Positions 33,528 to 42,393 of a stretch of DNA of 64,000 nt are shown here, in pieces (positions within the stretch are counted from its first letter, which is position 1; the number at the start of each line of letters is the position of its first letter). This stretch comes from Gemmiger formicilis (GTDB lineage Bacteria > Bacillota > Clostridia > Oscillospirales > Ruminococcaceae): NCBI RefSeq assembly GCF_018784445.1, contig NZ_WQOH01000008.1:1-64000 (forward strand). The letters are read 5' to 3'. The translations under genes and the position numbers were made by a program. A model generated the notes under the pieces. The model ran no database searches and was not told the origin of the DNA. It worked only from the letters and a program-made list of their open reading frames with translations.

Positions 33528-34220
33528 ATGATCTATATCGTCGAGGACGATTCCAGCATCCGTGAGCTGGAGCAATACGCGCTGCAGTCCAACGGCTATG
33601 ACGCACGCGGCTGCGAGGACGCGGCCAGCTTTTGGGCTGCACTGCGCGATACCCGGCCCGAGCTGGTCATTCTGGACGTCATGCTGCCTGACGAGGACGG
33701 CTACCAGATTTTGACCAAGCTCCGCGCCAACACCGCCACGGCGTCCATCCCGGTCATTATGGTCACGGCCAAGACCAGCGAGATCGACGTCGTCAAGGGG
33801 CTGGACCACGGCGCGGACGACTACCTGTGCAAGCCCTTCGGCATCATGGAGTTCATCTCCCGCGTCAAGGCTGTGCTGCGCCGCGCGGGGGCGGCCGCCC
33901 CCGCGCCCGCTGCGTCGACGCTGCATTTTGGCGAAATCGTACTGGACGACATGGCCCGCACGGTCCGCGTCGGCGGTGCGCCGGTAGAGCTGACCTTTAA
34001 AGAATATGCGCTGCTGCATCTGTTTTTGGAGCACCCGGAGGAAGTCCTGGCCCGTGAACGCATCATGAAGGACGTCTGGGACACCGATGATCTGCTGGAA
34101 TCCCGCACCATCGATATGCACGTGCGCACGCTGCGCCAAAAGCTGGGCGCGGCGGGCGAGGCTATCCGCACCGTGCGCAAGGTGGGCTACAAGCTGAGCA
34201 CGGAGGGCAGTGATGACTGA
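33528..34220 (+). CDS. phoB: OmpR/PhoB-family response regulator
   Basis: A 230-residue regulator. The receiver domain (1-118) has the acidic pair EDD near residue 5, phospho-acceptor Asp in LVILDVMLPDEDGY (about 50) and the conserved Lys in YLCKPFG. The C-terminal winged helix (about 130-228) has KEYALLHLFLEHPEEVLARERIM and SRTIDMHVRTLRQKLG. AAGGAG precedes the ATG. It is coupled to the kinase downstream and follows the phosphate genes, so I name it PhoB/PhoP-like from context. The 11-bp spaced TTTACA boxes in the window are what such a regulator binds. Confidence 0.85.
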   Translation: MIYIVEDDSSIRELEQYALQSNGYDARGCEDAASFWAALRDTRPELVILDVMLPDEDGYQILTKLRANTATASIPVIMVTAKTSEIDVVKGLDHGADDYLCKPFGIMEFISRVKAVLRRAGAAAPAPAASTLHFGEIVLDDMARTVRVGGAPVELTFKEYALLHLFLEHPEEVLARERIMKDVWDTDDLLESRTIDMHVRTLRQKLGAAGEAIRTVRKVGYKLSTEGSDD

Positions 34221-35664
34221 CGAGCAGCGCCGCGAAAAACAGCCCCTGAGCATGACCCGCCGCTATCGGCGCGGCCTGATCCTGACCGGCGTGCTCTGCG
34301 TACTGGCCATGCTGGCGGCGGCCACCGTTCTGTTCCAGCGCAGCTACACCGACCGCGTGGACGACTACCTGGCCCAGCTGGGCGGCAGCTACGCCGCTGC
34401 CTACAAGGCCCAGCCCACCCACGACGCCAAAACGCTGGTCAGCCTGCTGCCGAAACCGGGCGTTGATGCGCCGCGCTTTACGCTTATCAACGGCGACGGC
34501 ACCGTGCTGTTTGACAGTAAGACCTCGGCCCTTGTCTACGATGCCGCAAACACCGTGTACGCCGTCATGGACTCCCACCTGCCCAGCCACGCCGACCGCC
34601 CGGAGTTCCAGCAGGCCATGGCCGACGGCACCGCCAGCGCCACCCGTGAGAGCGAGACCGTGCGCCGGGAGACCCACTACTACGCCGTGCGCATCGACAC
34701 GCCCGACGGTGCGCAGGTGCTGCGCGTGGGCGAGGATATTGCCAACATCTGGGGCCTGAGCACCGACACCCTGCCGCTGCTCTGCGCGGCCATGGTTCTG
34801 ATTTTGGCCGCTGCAACGCTGTTCAGCTGGTGGCTGACCCGCCGCATGGTGCAGCCTATCAACCACCTGGCCGAGCACCTGGACACCATCGAGGCCGATG
34901 TGCCCTATCAGGAGCTTATCCCCCTGGCACGAACCATCCAGACCGACCGCAAGCTGCGGGAGGACAACGAGACGATGCGCCGGGAGTTTACCGCCAATGT
35001 CAGCCATGAGCTGAAAACCCCGCTGACGAGCATTTCCGGCTATGCCGAGCTGATCGAAACCGGCATGGCAAAGCCCGCCGACGTGCCGACGTTCGCCGCG
35101 CGCATCCACAAGGAAGCACAGCGGATGATCGCGCTGGTCAGCGATATTTTGCAGCTGAGCGAGCTGGACAGCACCCAGGCCAGCCACAGCCGTGAGACCG
35201 TGACCGAGTTTGCCCCGGTGGATCTGGCCGCGCTGGTCAAGGAGACGGCCCAGAACATGACGGTGAACGCCCGCCGGGCCTATGTAACGCTGCAATACGA
35301 CGTCAGGCCCGCCACCGTGCGCGGCAGCCGCGACCAGTTGAGCGAGCTTGCGCAGAATTTGTGCGACAATGCCATCCGCTACAACCGCCCGGGCGGCCAT
35401 GTGGAGCTGCGCTGCGGCGTTGGCAATGACGGCTGCCCCTATTTTGAGGTCGAGGACAACGGCATCGGCATCCCGCAGGACAGCCAGACCCGCGTGTTTG
35501 AGCGGTTCTACCGCGTGGACAAGAGCCGTTCCAAAGCCACCGGCGGTACAGGCCTGGGATTGGCGATCGTCAAGCACATTGCCCTGCTGCATGATGCGAA
35601 GATAGACCTGCAAAGCCAGGTCGGGACCGGCACGACGATACGGGTGACGTTTCCGAAGGGGTAA
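34213..35664 (+). CDS. phoR: PhoR-like membrane sensor histidine kinase
   Basis: A 483-residue kinase with two membrane helices (about 20-40 and 180-205) flanking an external sensor domain, a HAMP-like linker, the phospho-acceptor box FTANVSHELKTPLTSISGYAE (His about 265) and an ATPase domain with N (LCDNAIRYN), G1 (VEDNGIGIP), F (ERFYRVDKSRS) and G2 (GGTGLGLAIV) boxes. The architecture fits PhoR, although PhoR often also has a PAS domain, which I do not see. The start overlaps the regulator's stop by 8 nt. Confidence 0.87.
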   Translation: MTDEQRREKQPLSMTRRYRRGLILTGVLCVLAMLAAATVLFQRSYTDRVDDYLAQLGGSYAAAYKAQPTHDAKTLVSLLPKPGVDAPRFTLINGDGTVLFDSKTSALVYDAANTVYAVMDSHLPSHADRPEFQQAMADGTASATRESETVRRETHYYAVRIDTPDGAQVLRVGEDIANIWGLSTDTLPLLCAAMVLILAAATLFSWWLTRRMVQPINHLAEHLDTIEADVPYQELIPLARTIQTDRKLREDNETMRREFTANVSHELKTPLTSISGYAELIETGMAKPADVPTFAARIHKEAQRMIALVSDILQLSELDSTQASHSRETVTEFAPVDLAALVKETAQNMTVNARRAYVTLQYDVRPATVRGSRDQLSELAQNLCDNAIRYNRPGGHVELRCGVGNDGCPYFEVEDNGIGIPQDSQTRVFERFYRVDKSRSKATGGTGLGLAIVKHIALLHDAKIDLQSQVGTGTTIRVTFPKG

Positions 35665-35717
35665 GGCTGCCATAAAGGCTGGATTGCTAAAGCCCCTATC
35701 CCCTTAACACCCCCACC

Positions 35718-35749
35718 ACCGGGACGGCCCCCAGCCGTTCCGGTTTTTT
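35718..35749 (+). terminator. Terminator of the phoBR-like operon
   Basis: ACCGGGACGGC (35718-35728) pairs with GCCGTTCCGGT (35734-35744), followed by TTTTT. Confidence 0.85.
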
Positions 35750-35781
35750 CTTTCTCATTCCCCAAAATTTTCCCACCCATC

Positions 35782-35810
35782 TTGCATTTTACCCGTGTGC
35801 GTATTAAAAT
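35782..35810 (+). promoter_or_regulatory. Promoter of the C9-tract surface protein
   Basis: TTGCAT (35782-35787), 17-bp spacer, TAAAAT (35805-35810), 42 bp before the ATG. Confidence 0.6.
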
Positions 35811-35851
35811 GACTTTATATAGTATTTTATTACAGGAAAGGACGCGAACCC

Positions 35852-37670
35852 ATGAAACACAACAGCAAGTTCCTAAGTCTGCTGCTGGCGCTGGTGCTCT
35901 GCTTCACCGCACTGCCCATCTCGGCTTTCGCCGTCACCCCCCCCCAATGAATTTTTGAGCGGGGGCAGCGGCACGCAGGACGACCCCTGGCTTATCAGTA
36001 CCGCCGCCGATTTAAAGGCGCTGGCGGATATTTTAAATAGCGGCAATGCCAGCACTTATGATGCCCACGGTGACGATTGCGGCGCAGGCAACTTCCACGG
36101 CTACTACTTCAAACAGACTGCGGATATCGACCTACAAGGCATCGAGAATTGGGAACCTATCGGTTACAATGGTAGTACCTACTTTGCGGGCAACTATAAC
36201 GGTAATGGCTACATCATTCGCAACGCCAAATCTACCGGTAAAGTAGATGTTGATGGCTATGCCACCGCAGGAATTTTCGGTTGGGTTGCCTTTGGTTCCG
36301 TCAGCAATCTGCATATAGAAAATGTAACGTTTTCTGCGGCAGGTGATGGCAACTACGCTTACGCTGGTGGTCTTGCCGGTACTGTTTATGCTTCCGAAAT
36401 TACAAACTGCTCCGTTTCCAATTCCAAGATAAGCAGTACCGCTGCCTATAATAGCAACAACTGTGCGGGCGGCCTTGCTGGATATTTTGTTGGTAGCACT
36501 TTTTCAAAATGCGCCGCCAACAACAATAGCGTTACATCAACCTCATACAGTGGCGGCTTTGTTGGCGAGCAGGACGATGATTACGAGGGTGTTGACGCCA
36601 GTAAATTTGTAGATTGTTATGTAGCTGGCTCTACTGTCAATGTCTCATCGCCTAACTCCAATGGGTTCAGTATGGCTGGCGGCTTCTGCGGCGAGGTCAC
36701 TAATGATGTTCTCGACCTGACAAACTGCTTCGTTTACGACACTGCTATTTCCGTTACTGCCGACAATAATGCAGTCCTTAACAGTGTTGGTACTTTTGCT
36801 GGCGGCCTATATACCAATACACATACCACCCCGCCGTATTACGCAACCGTAACTACTAATAACTGCTACTACGGCAAAGTTACTCTTACCCCCGGCAGCA
36901 ACCCCGACACCATAAAAGATACTTCCACCGAAAAGACTGCGGAAGAGTTCGCCGACGGCACGGTTACAGGTCTGTTAGGCGCTTCTTTCGCGAACGGCAA
37001 CGGTTTCCCCATTCTGGGTTCCAGCCCCGCCGATTATACCGCAGTCGACGCCGCTCTTGCCGAGGCCAACGAGCTTGACCGCACGCTGTACACCGACCTT
37101 TCTGCCGTGGATACCGCCGTTGCCAATGTCGTGCGCGGCTATGACCGCACCCGCCAGTCCGACGTAGACGCCATGGCGCAGGCTATCCTGAACGCGTTGG
37201 AGCATCTGACGCGGAAAGGCGCGGACTACACTGCCGTGGACGCCGCCATCACCAAGGCCAACGCCCTGAACAAGGACGATTACACCAATTTTGCGGCGGT
37301 GCAGGCGGCCATTGATGCCGTTGACCGCACGAAGGATATTACCCAGCAAAGCGAAGTGGACGCCATGGCCGCCGCCATCCAGAGCGCCCTTGCCGCGTTG
37401 GAGAAAAAGCCCGCACCGACGGCAGCCCCCACAGCGGTGCCTACCGCGGCCCCCACCCAGGCCCCGCAGGAGAGCACCGCCCCGGCTGCGACCCAGGCCC
37501 CCACGCCTGCACCGACTACGGCTCCCACCGCTGCGCCCACAGCCACCCCTGCCCCGCAGGCGGTAAGCGCGATTCCCGCTACCGGGGATGGCGCGAATAT
37601 TGCCCTGCTGTGGGTGATGCTGGTGGTGAGCGGCGGCGTGGCCCTGTGGATCGGGCGCAAGAAAGGGTAA
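35852..37670 (+). CDS. Sortase-anchored surface protein, signal peptide out of frame across a C9 tract
   Basis: ATG 35852 (AGGAAAGGA upstream) begins a perfect signal peptide, MKHNSKFLSLLLALVLCFTA then LPISAFA, but in the C9 run at 35937-35945 the frame is lost and stops at 35948. With one C fewer it would continue TPPNEFLSGGSGTQDDPW into the 570-codon body, giving about 605 residues. The body has GLUG-like repeats (GGLAGTV, GGLAGYF, GGFVGEQ; about residues 35-330), two FIVAR-like helical repeats (DYTAVDAALAEANELD and DYTAVDAAITKANALN; about 375-500), a Pro/Thr/Ala-rich spacer, and IPATGD with a membrane helix and GRKKG: a sortase signal. Probably phase-variable and off as sequenced; a base-call error is the alternative. 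Confidence 0.75.
35937..35945 (+). repeat. C9 homopolymer tract at the end of a signal peptide
   Basis: Nine consecutive C between the signal-peptide codons and the mature protein. Eight C restore the frame. It is placed where slippage would switch secretion and anchoring of the whole protein on or off. Confidence 0.8.
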
Positions 37671-37694
37671 CGTTCCCGAAAAATCCATAAAGTT

Positions 37695-37780
37695 GTAGGG
37701 GCCGGACATGTCCGGCCCGCAACAGAAAGGTAAAATCGCGCCTGCGGGAAAGCCGCGGGCCGGGCATGCCCGGCCCCTAC
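37695..37780. repeat. Palindrome doublet
   Basis: GTAGGGGCCGGACATGTCCGGCCC and, 40 bp on, GGGCCGGGCATGCCCGGCCCCTAC, bounding an 86-bp unit. Confidence 0.8.
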
Positions 37781-37794
37781 CGCGCAACCGCCAC

Positions 37795-37838
37795 AAAAAA
37801 TCCGCTGCTTCCCCGGCATGGGGAAGCAGCGGATTTTC
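37795..37838. terminator. Bidirectional terminator between the surface-protein gene and uppP
   Basis: AATCCGCTGCTTCCCC (37799-37814) pairs with GGGGAAGCAGCGGATT (37820-37835), A-rich on the left and T-rich on the right. Confidence 0.85.
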
Positions 37839-37849
37839 TATTGTGTATT

Positions 37850-38710
37850 TTACGCCAGCACGAAGCTCTGCAATGCCCAGATGCCCAGAACCAGGATGCC
37901 CAGGGCGATGCGATACCAGCCGAAGATCGTGAAGGTGTGCTTCTTGACATAATCCATCAGGAAGCGGATTGCCATGATGGACACGACAAACGCCACGATG
38001 CAGCCCACCAGCAGGGCACCGACCTCGGCAACGGTGAACACACCGCCGCCCACCAGGAACTTGACGAGCTTGAGGCCCGACGCACCCGCCATGACCGGGA
38101 TTGCCAGGAAGAAGGTGAACTGCGACGCGCAGGCGCGGCTCATGCCGCAGAGCAGGCCGCCAATGATGGTCGCGCCGCTGCGGGACGTGCCGGGGATGAG
38201 CGCCAGCACCTGCCATGCGCCGACGATGATCGCCTGCTTGTAGGTGATGCGGCTCAATTTGGTGGTGGCGGGCACGCGGGGGCGGCGCTCGATGAGGATA
38301 AACGCGATGCCGTAGACGATGAGCATGACCGCCACGACGACGCTGTTGTAAAAATGCGCGTCCATCCAGTCGTCCAGCAGCAGGCCCAGCACGGCAGCGG
38401 GCAGGCAGGCAACGATGATTTTCAGCCACAGGCGCAGCACAGGCCAGCGGATGTGCTTTGCCAGGCCGGAATCACAGCCGTTGTCGCCGCAGAACGGCCA
38501 CAGTTTTTTAAAATACAGCACCACGACTGCCATGATCGCGCCCAGCTGGATGACGACGCGGAACATCTCCATAAATTCCGCGCTCAGGCTGAACTTGAGC
38601 ACCTGCTCGGCCAAAATCATGTGACCGGTGCTGGAGATGGGCAGCCATTCGGTAATGCCCTCGATCACGCCGTAGACGACCGAGCGCAGCAGGTCCAAAA
38701 ACAATTCCAT
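37850..38710 (-). CDS. uppP: Undecaprenyl-diphosphatase (BacA type)
   Basis: A 286-residue integral membrane enzyme that recycles undecaprenyl pyrophosphate to the monophosphate carrier used for peptidoglycan and polysaccharide. The two signature loops are present: EGITEWLPISSTGHM (about 17-31) and PGTSRSGATIIGGLL (about 170), with eight or so hydrophobic helices. The family confers bacitracin tolerance when abundant. ATG 38710 follows AGGAGG. A minus-strand extended -10 TGGTATGAT (about 38750-38742) lies upstream. Confidence 0.93.
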   Translation of the reverse strand: MELFLDLLRSVVYGVIEGITEWLPISSTGHMILAEQVLKFSLSAEFMEMFRVVIQLGAIMAVVVLYFKKLWPFCGDNGCDSGLAKHIRWPVLRLWLKIIVACLPAAVLGLLLDDWMDAHFYNSVVVAVMLIVYGIAFILIERRPRVPATTKLSRITYKQAIIVGAWQVLALIPGTSRSGATIIGGLLCGMSRACASQFTFFLAIPVMAGASGLKLVKFLVGGGVFTVAEVGALLVGCIVAFVVSIMAIRFLMDYVKKHTFTIFGWYRIALGILVLGIWALQSFVLA

Positions 38711-38818
38711 AAGTGGGAAGCCTCCTTATTTGCTACCTACTATCATACCATAAAACAAGAAAATGGGAACATTTTTTTGAGATTTTACATCTTTTTTACT
38801 GAAAATGGGCGCGGTGGG

Positions 38819-38847
38819 TTGCTGTTTTCGTCAAATGCAACTATAAT
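38819..38847 (+). promoter_or_regulatory. Promoter of the HAD phosphatase gene
   Basis: TTGCTG (38819-38824), 17-bp spacer, TATAAT (38842-38847). Confidence 0.6.
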
Positions 38848-38881
38848 AAGAGTGATTTCTTGTGCAAAGAGGTTTTGGAAA

Positions 38882-39538
38882 ATGTATAAAACCGTACTGT
38901 TTGATTTGGACGGCACACTTTTGAATACCATCGACGATCTGGCCGACTCGGCCAACCGGGTCTGCGCGGCCCACGGCTGGCCCCAGCACACGGCGGCCGA
39001 ATACTGCTACTTTGTGGGCAACGGCATCCCCAAGCTGGTGGAGCGGTTCAGCCCCGCCGACTGCCGCAGCCCGGCCCAGCTGGCCGCCACGCTGGCCGAG
39101 TTTGACAAAGTATACGGCGCGCATATGCACGACAAGACCGCGCCCTACCCCGGCATACCGACACTGCTGGCCCGGCTGAAAGCCGCCGGGGTGCGGATGG
39201 CCGTGTTCTCCAACAAAGCGGACGAGTTTGCCCGCGCGGTGGTGGCCCGGTATTTTGACGCCAGCCTGTTTGAAATCGTGCGCGGTGCCCTGCCCGACGT
39301 ACCGACAAAGCCCGCCCCCGAGGGCACGCGGGCGCTGATGGCAGCGCTTGGCGTAAAGCCTGACGGCGGCGTGCTGTATGTGGGTGACAGCAATGTGGAC
39401 GTGGAGACCGCCCACAATGCAGGCCTGCCCTGCTGCGGCGTGCTGTGGGGGTTCCGGACCCGCGAGGAGCTGACCGAAGCCGGGGCAGAGTACCTGGCCG
39501 AGGACGCCGCCGCCCTGGAAAAGGTGATTTTGGGGTGA
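38882..39538 (+). CDS. HAD-family phosphatase, phosphoglycolate-phosphatase-like
   Basis: A 218-residue HAD hydrolase. Motif I is FDLDGTLLNT (Asp nucleophile at about residue 8), a helical cap domain covers about 15-85, motif II is VFSNK, and motifs III/IV are TKPAPEG and LYVGDSNVDVETA. The GDSxxD form and cap size fit the Gph/PGP subgroup, but substrate cannot be read from sequence. The open frame extends 1.1 kb upstream through the antisense of uppP; GAGG before 38882 and the canonical motif I fix the start. Confidence 0.85.
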   Translation: MYKTVLFDLDGTLLNTIDDLADSANRVCAAHGWPQHTAAEYCYFVGNGIPKLVERFSPADCRSPAQLAATLAEFDKVYGAHMHDKTAPYPGIPTLLARLKAAGVRMAVFSNKADEFARAVVARYFDASLFEIVRGALPDVPTKPAPEGTRALMAALGVKPDGGVLYVGDSNVDVETAHNAGLPCCGVLWGFRTREELTEAGAEYLAEDAAALEKVILG

Positions 39539-39540
39539 GG

Positions 39541-39990
39541 GTGCCCGGGAGGGATGAATCCCGCCCCTCCGGATTGACCGTAAAAGGGATTTGTCGGTAA
39601 GTTGCGGGCCGGGCATGCCCGGCCCCTACAGGGTGGCCGGAAGGTTTACGGCAAGGATTGTAGGGGGCGGCGTCCTCGACGCCCCGCAGGGGAGCAGCCT
39701 TTCCCGTGTCACATGTAGGGCGGCCAGCCCTCTGGCCGCCGTGGCCGTTTGCGGCGGCGGGAAGTGCCCGGGAGGGATGAATCCCTCCCCTACGGATTGA
39801 CCGTAAAAGGGATTTGTCGGTAAGTTGCGGGCCGGGCATGCCAGGCCCCTACAGGGTGGCCGGAAGGTTTACGGCAAGGATTGTAGGGGGCGGCGTCCCC
39901 GACGCCCCGCAGGGGAGCAGCCTTTCCCGTGTCACATGTAGGGCGGCCAGCCCTCTGGCCGCCGTGGCCGTTTGCGGCAGCGGGAAAGTG
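39541..39990. repeat. 223-bp tandem duplication of four palindromic modules
   Basis: Copy 1 (39541-39763) and copy 2 (39764-39987) differ at only a handful of positions, and a third copy begins and then diverges. Each carries GGGAGGGATGAATCCCTCCC, GGGCCGGGCATGCCCGGCCC, GGCGGCGTCCTCGACGCC and GCGGCCAGCCCTCTGGCCGC modules. It fills most of the 515-bp gap before the aminotransferase gene. No ORF here is credible. Confidence 0.85.
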
Positions 39991-40054
39991 CCCAGTAGGG
40001 ACTGCCGTTCCCCCTCCCGCATCTCGACAAACATTTTACAAAGGAGCTGTTATT

Positions 40055-41254
40055 ATGATTGCACAGCACTATAAAGATATGCTGGGGGCCAAGTCGGTTA
40101 TCCGCCAAATTTCTGAGTGGAGCACCGCGCGGGGCAAGGAAATCGGCTACGAGAATGTCTTTGACTATTCGCTGGGGAATCCGTCCGTCCCCTGCCCGCC
40201 GCAGTTCACCGAGACCTGCGAGGACCTGCTGAAAAACACCGACCCGGTCCAGCTGCATGGCTACACGCCGACGCTGACGCTGCCCTCGACCCGGAAGGCC
40301 GTGGCCGAGAGCCTGAACCGCCGCTTTGGCATGGACTACACCGCCGACCATATCTTTATGACCACCGGCGCGGCGGGTGCGCTGGCCCACGCCCTGCGCT
40401 GCGTGGCTGTGCCCGGGCAGAACATCGTGACCTTTGCCCCCTTCTTTCCCGAGTACAAGCCCTATGTCGAGGGCGCGGGCCTGACGCTGCGGGTCACACC
40501 GCCCCGGTGCGCGGATTTCCAGATCGACTTTGATGCCTTTGCCGGACTGGTGGACGAAAACACCGCTGCCGTGCTCATCAACAGCCCCAACAACCCCAGC
40601 GGCACCGCGTACAGCGAGGCGACCCTGCGGCAGCTGGCGGACTTTTTGACCGAGGCGTCCGCCAAGTACGGCCACCACATCTTCCTGCTGTCCGACGAGC
40701 CGTACCGCGAGATCGCGTTCGGCGGCGCCGCCACGCCCTACCCTGCCAAATTCTACGATGATACGCTGACCTGCTACTCCTTCTCCAAGAGCTTGAGCAT
40801 CCCGGGTGAGCGCATGGGCTATGTGGCCGCCAACCCCCGGTGCGAGGGGGCCAAGTACATCGTGCCGATGTGCGGCCAAATTTCCCGCGGGACCGGCCAC
40901 AACTGCCCTTCGTCCCTCATCCAGATGGCCGTGGAGCGCTGCTTGGACGTGACCAGCGACCTGTCCGTGTATGAGACAAACATGAACCTGATCTACGACG
41001 AGCTGAAAGCCCTGGGCTTCACGGTCGTAAAGCCCGACGGTACGTTCTATATCTTCCCGAAAGCGCTAGAGGACGACGCGAAGGCGTTCTGCCAGAAGGC
41101 GCTGCAATATGACCTGGCACTGGTCCCCGGCGACAGCTTCGGCTGCCCGGGCTACTTCCGCATGGCGTACTGCATCGAAACCGAGAAGGTTCGCCGCAGT
41201 TTTGCCGCGCTGGAAAAATTCGTCGCCGAGGAGTACGGCGTCACCAAACACTAA
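40055..41254 (+). CDS. PLP-dependent class I/II aminotransferase
   Basis: A 399-residue fold-type I aminotransferase, cytoplasmic. Visible landmarks: the glycine-rich FMTTGAAGALAHALR, SPNNPSG for carboxylate binding, LLSDEPYREI for the PLP ring, SFSKSLSIPGERMGY with the Schiff-base Lys, and the terminal FRMAYC with the substrate-carboxylate Arg. AAAGGAG precedes ATG 40055. The overall pattern is that of AspC/alanine-type enzymes of clostridia; the substrate is not determinable. It is followed 10 bp later by the L,D-transpeptidase gene, suggesting one transcript. Confidence 0.88.
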   Translation: MIAQHYKDMLGAKSVIRQISEWSTARGKEIGYENVFDYSLGNPSVPCPPQFTETCEDLLKNTDPVQLHGYTPTLTLPSTRKAVAESLNRRFGMDYTADHIFMTTGAAGALAHALRCVAVPGQNIVTFAPFFPEYKPYVEGAGLTLRVTPPRCADFQIDFDAFAGLVDENTAAVLINSPNNPSGTAYSEATLRQLADFLTEASAKYGHHIFLLSDEPYREIAFGGAATPYPAKFYDDTLTCYSFSKSLSIPGERMGYVAANPRCEGAKYIVPMCGQISRGTGHNCPSSLIQMAVERCLDVTSDLSVYETNMNLIYDELKALGFTVVKPDGTFYIFPKALEDDAKAFCQKALQYDLALVPGDSFGCPGYFRMAYCIETEKVRRSFAALEKFVAEEYGVTKH

Positions 41255-41263
41255 GGAGCATTT

Positions 41264-42229
41264 ATGTCGATTTTACGCCGTATTCTTCCGCTTTTGCTGG
41301 TTGTCACCCTGCTGTGCAGCTGTGTAGAAATGCCCAACGCCGCACCGGACCCCACCCCTGTGCCCACGGCACAGCCCACCGCCACGCCGGAAAGCACCCC
41401 CGCCCCTACCGCCACGCCGGAGCCGACGATGGTGCCCGCCATGGCCTCCGCCACGAACAACGCCACCAAGGACGCCCCCGACGTGAAGGACCCCGCGACC
41501 TGGGATGACAACGCCGCCGAGACGCTGGCGAGCCTGGTGGAGCAGTTCGGCCGCTGGGGCCTGACGCTGGACGCCAAAGCCGATTACCCCTATCTGCTGG
41601 CGGTCAACCGTGAGGCGGGCGTCGTCACGGTCTACACCGTAGATGCCGCCACCGGCCAGTACGCCGTGCCCTACATGGCCATGGTGTGCAGCGCGGGCAA
41701 CGACACCCCCACCGGGTACTACGCCACGCCGGTCAGTTACAGCTGGCGGCTGCTGATGGGCCCGAGCTACGGCCAGTACGCCACCCGCATTTACGACGGC
41801 TACCTGTTCCACAGCGTGCCGTATTACAGCCAGCACAAGGACGACGTGGAGTACGACGAGTTCAACAAGCTGGGCACCGTCGCCAGCCTGGGCTGCATCC
41901 GGCTGGCCGTGGTGGACGTGAAGTGGATCTACGACAACTGCCCGCTGGGCACGCCGGTCGTGATTTATAACGACAAGGACCCCGGCCCGATGGGCAAGCC
42001 CGGCACGATCTACACTGACCCCGACGACGAGGACAAGCGCGGCTGGGACCCCACCGATCCCGACCCGGTCAACCCCTGGGACGATAGCTTCGAGAGCGGC
42101 ACGGCCATCCGCAGCCAAGCCGCCTGGGACCAGTGGGAGAACGAGCACGAGAATTGGATGTCCAGTTTGACGCCCACCGATTTGCAAGGCTGGAGCACGG
42201 ATTCCAAGATTGAGGGAACGAGAGGGTAA
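41264..42229 (+). CDS. L,D-transpeptidase (YkuD-type) lipoprotein
   Basis: A 321-residue exported enzyme likely to form 3-3 peptidoglycan cross-links or act as a carboxypeptidase. The signal peptide ends LLCSC, a lipobox-like site with Cys at about residue 18-20, followed by a Pro/Thr/Ala linker. The YkuD domain (about 95-235) contains the conserved His in YLFHSVPYY and the catalytic Cys in SLGCIRLAV, the S-x-G-C-x-R motif with Leu in place of the usual His. A Trp/Asp-rich C-terminal tail (about 245-321) is not part of the domain. GGAG precedes the ATG. Confidence 0.87.
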   Translation: MSILRRILPLLLVVTLLCSCVEMPNAAPDPTPVPTAQPTATPESTPAPTATPEPTMVPAMASATNNATKDAPDVKDPATWDDNAAETLASLVEQFGRWGLTLDAKADYPYLLAVNREAGVVTVYTVDAATGQYAVPYMAMVCSAGNDTPTGYYATPVSYSWRLLMGPSYGQYATRIYDGYLFHSVPYYSQHKDDVEYDEFNKLGTVASLGCIRLAVVDVKWIYDNCPLGTPVVIYNDKDPGPMGKPGTIYTDPDDEDKRGWDPTDPDPVNPWDDSFESGTAIRSQAAWDQWENEHENWMSSLTPTDLQGWSTDSKIEGTRG

Positions 42230-42246
42230 AAAAGAGAAGCCGCACC

Positions 42247-42333
42247 GTAGGGGCCGGACACGCCCGGCCCTCAACATAAAATCAGACGGTCGTCTGCGGG
42301 AAGGCCGCGGGCCGGGCATGCCCGGCCCCTACA
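42247..42333. repeat. Palindrome doublet
   Basis: GTAGGGGCCGGACACGCCCGGCCC (one core mismatch) and GGGCCGGGCATGCCCGGCCCCTAC, an 86-bp unit. Confidence 0.75.
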
Positions 42334-42344
42334 AGCCGACCAAC

Positions 42345-42385
42345 AAAAAAGCACCTGCTTTCTCACGAAGGCAGGTGCTTTTTTG
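42345..42385. terminator. Bidirectional terminator
   Basis: AAAAAAGCACCTGC pairs with GCAGGTGCTTTTTT across a 12-nt loop. It serves both convergent genes. Confidence 0.85.
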
Positions 42386-42393
42386 TGGTACTT

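Noticed and set aside
37766-38881. 5' extension of the HAD phosphatase frame through uppP
   Set aside because: It is antisense to uppP and lacks motifs; the promoter, ribosome site and motif I all place the start at 38882.
39541-39990. CRISPR-like array
   Set aside because: Only two near-identical 223-bp units in direct contact, no short repeats with unique spacers, and no cas genes in the window.
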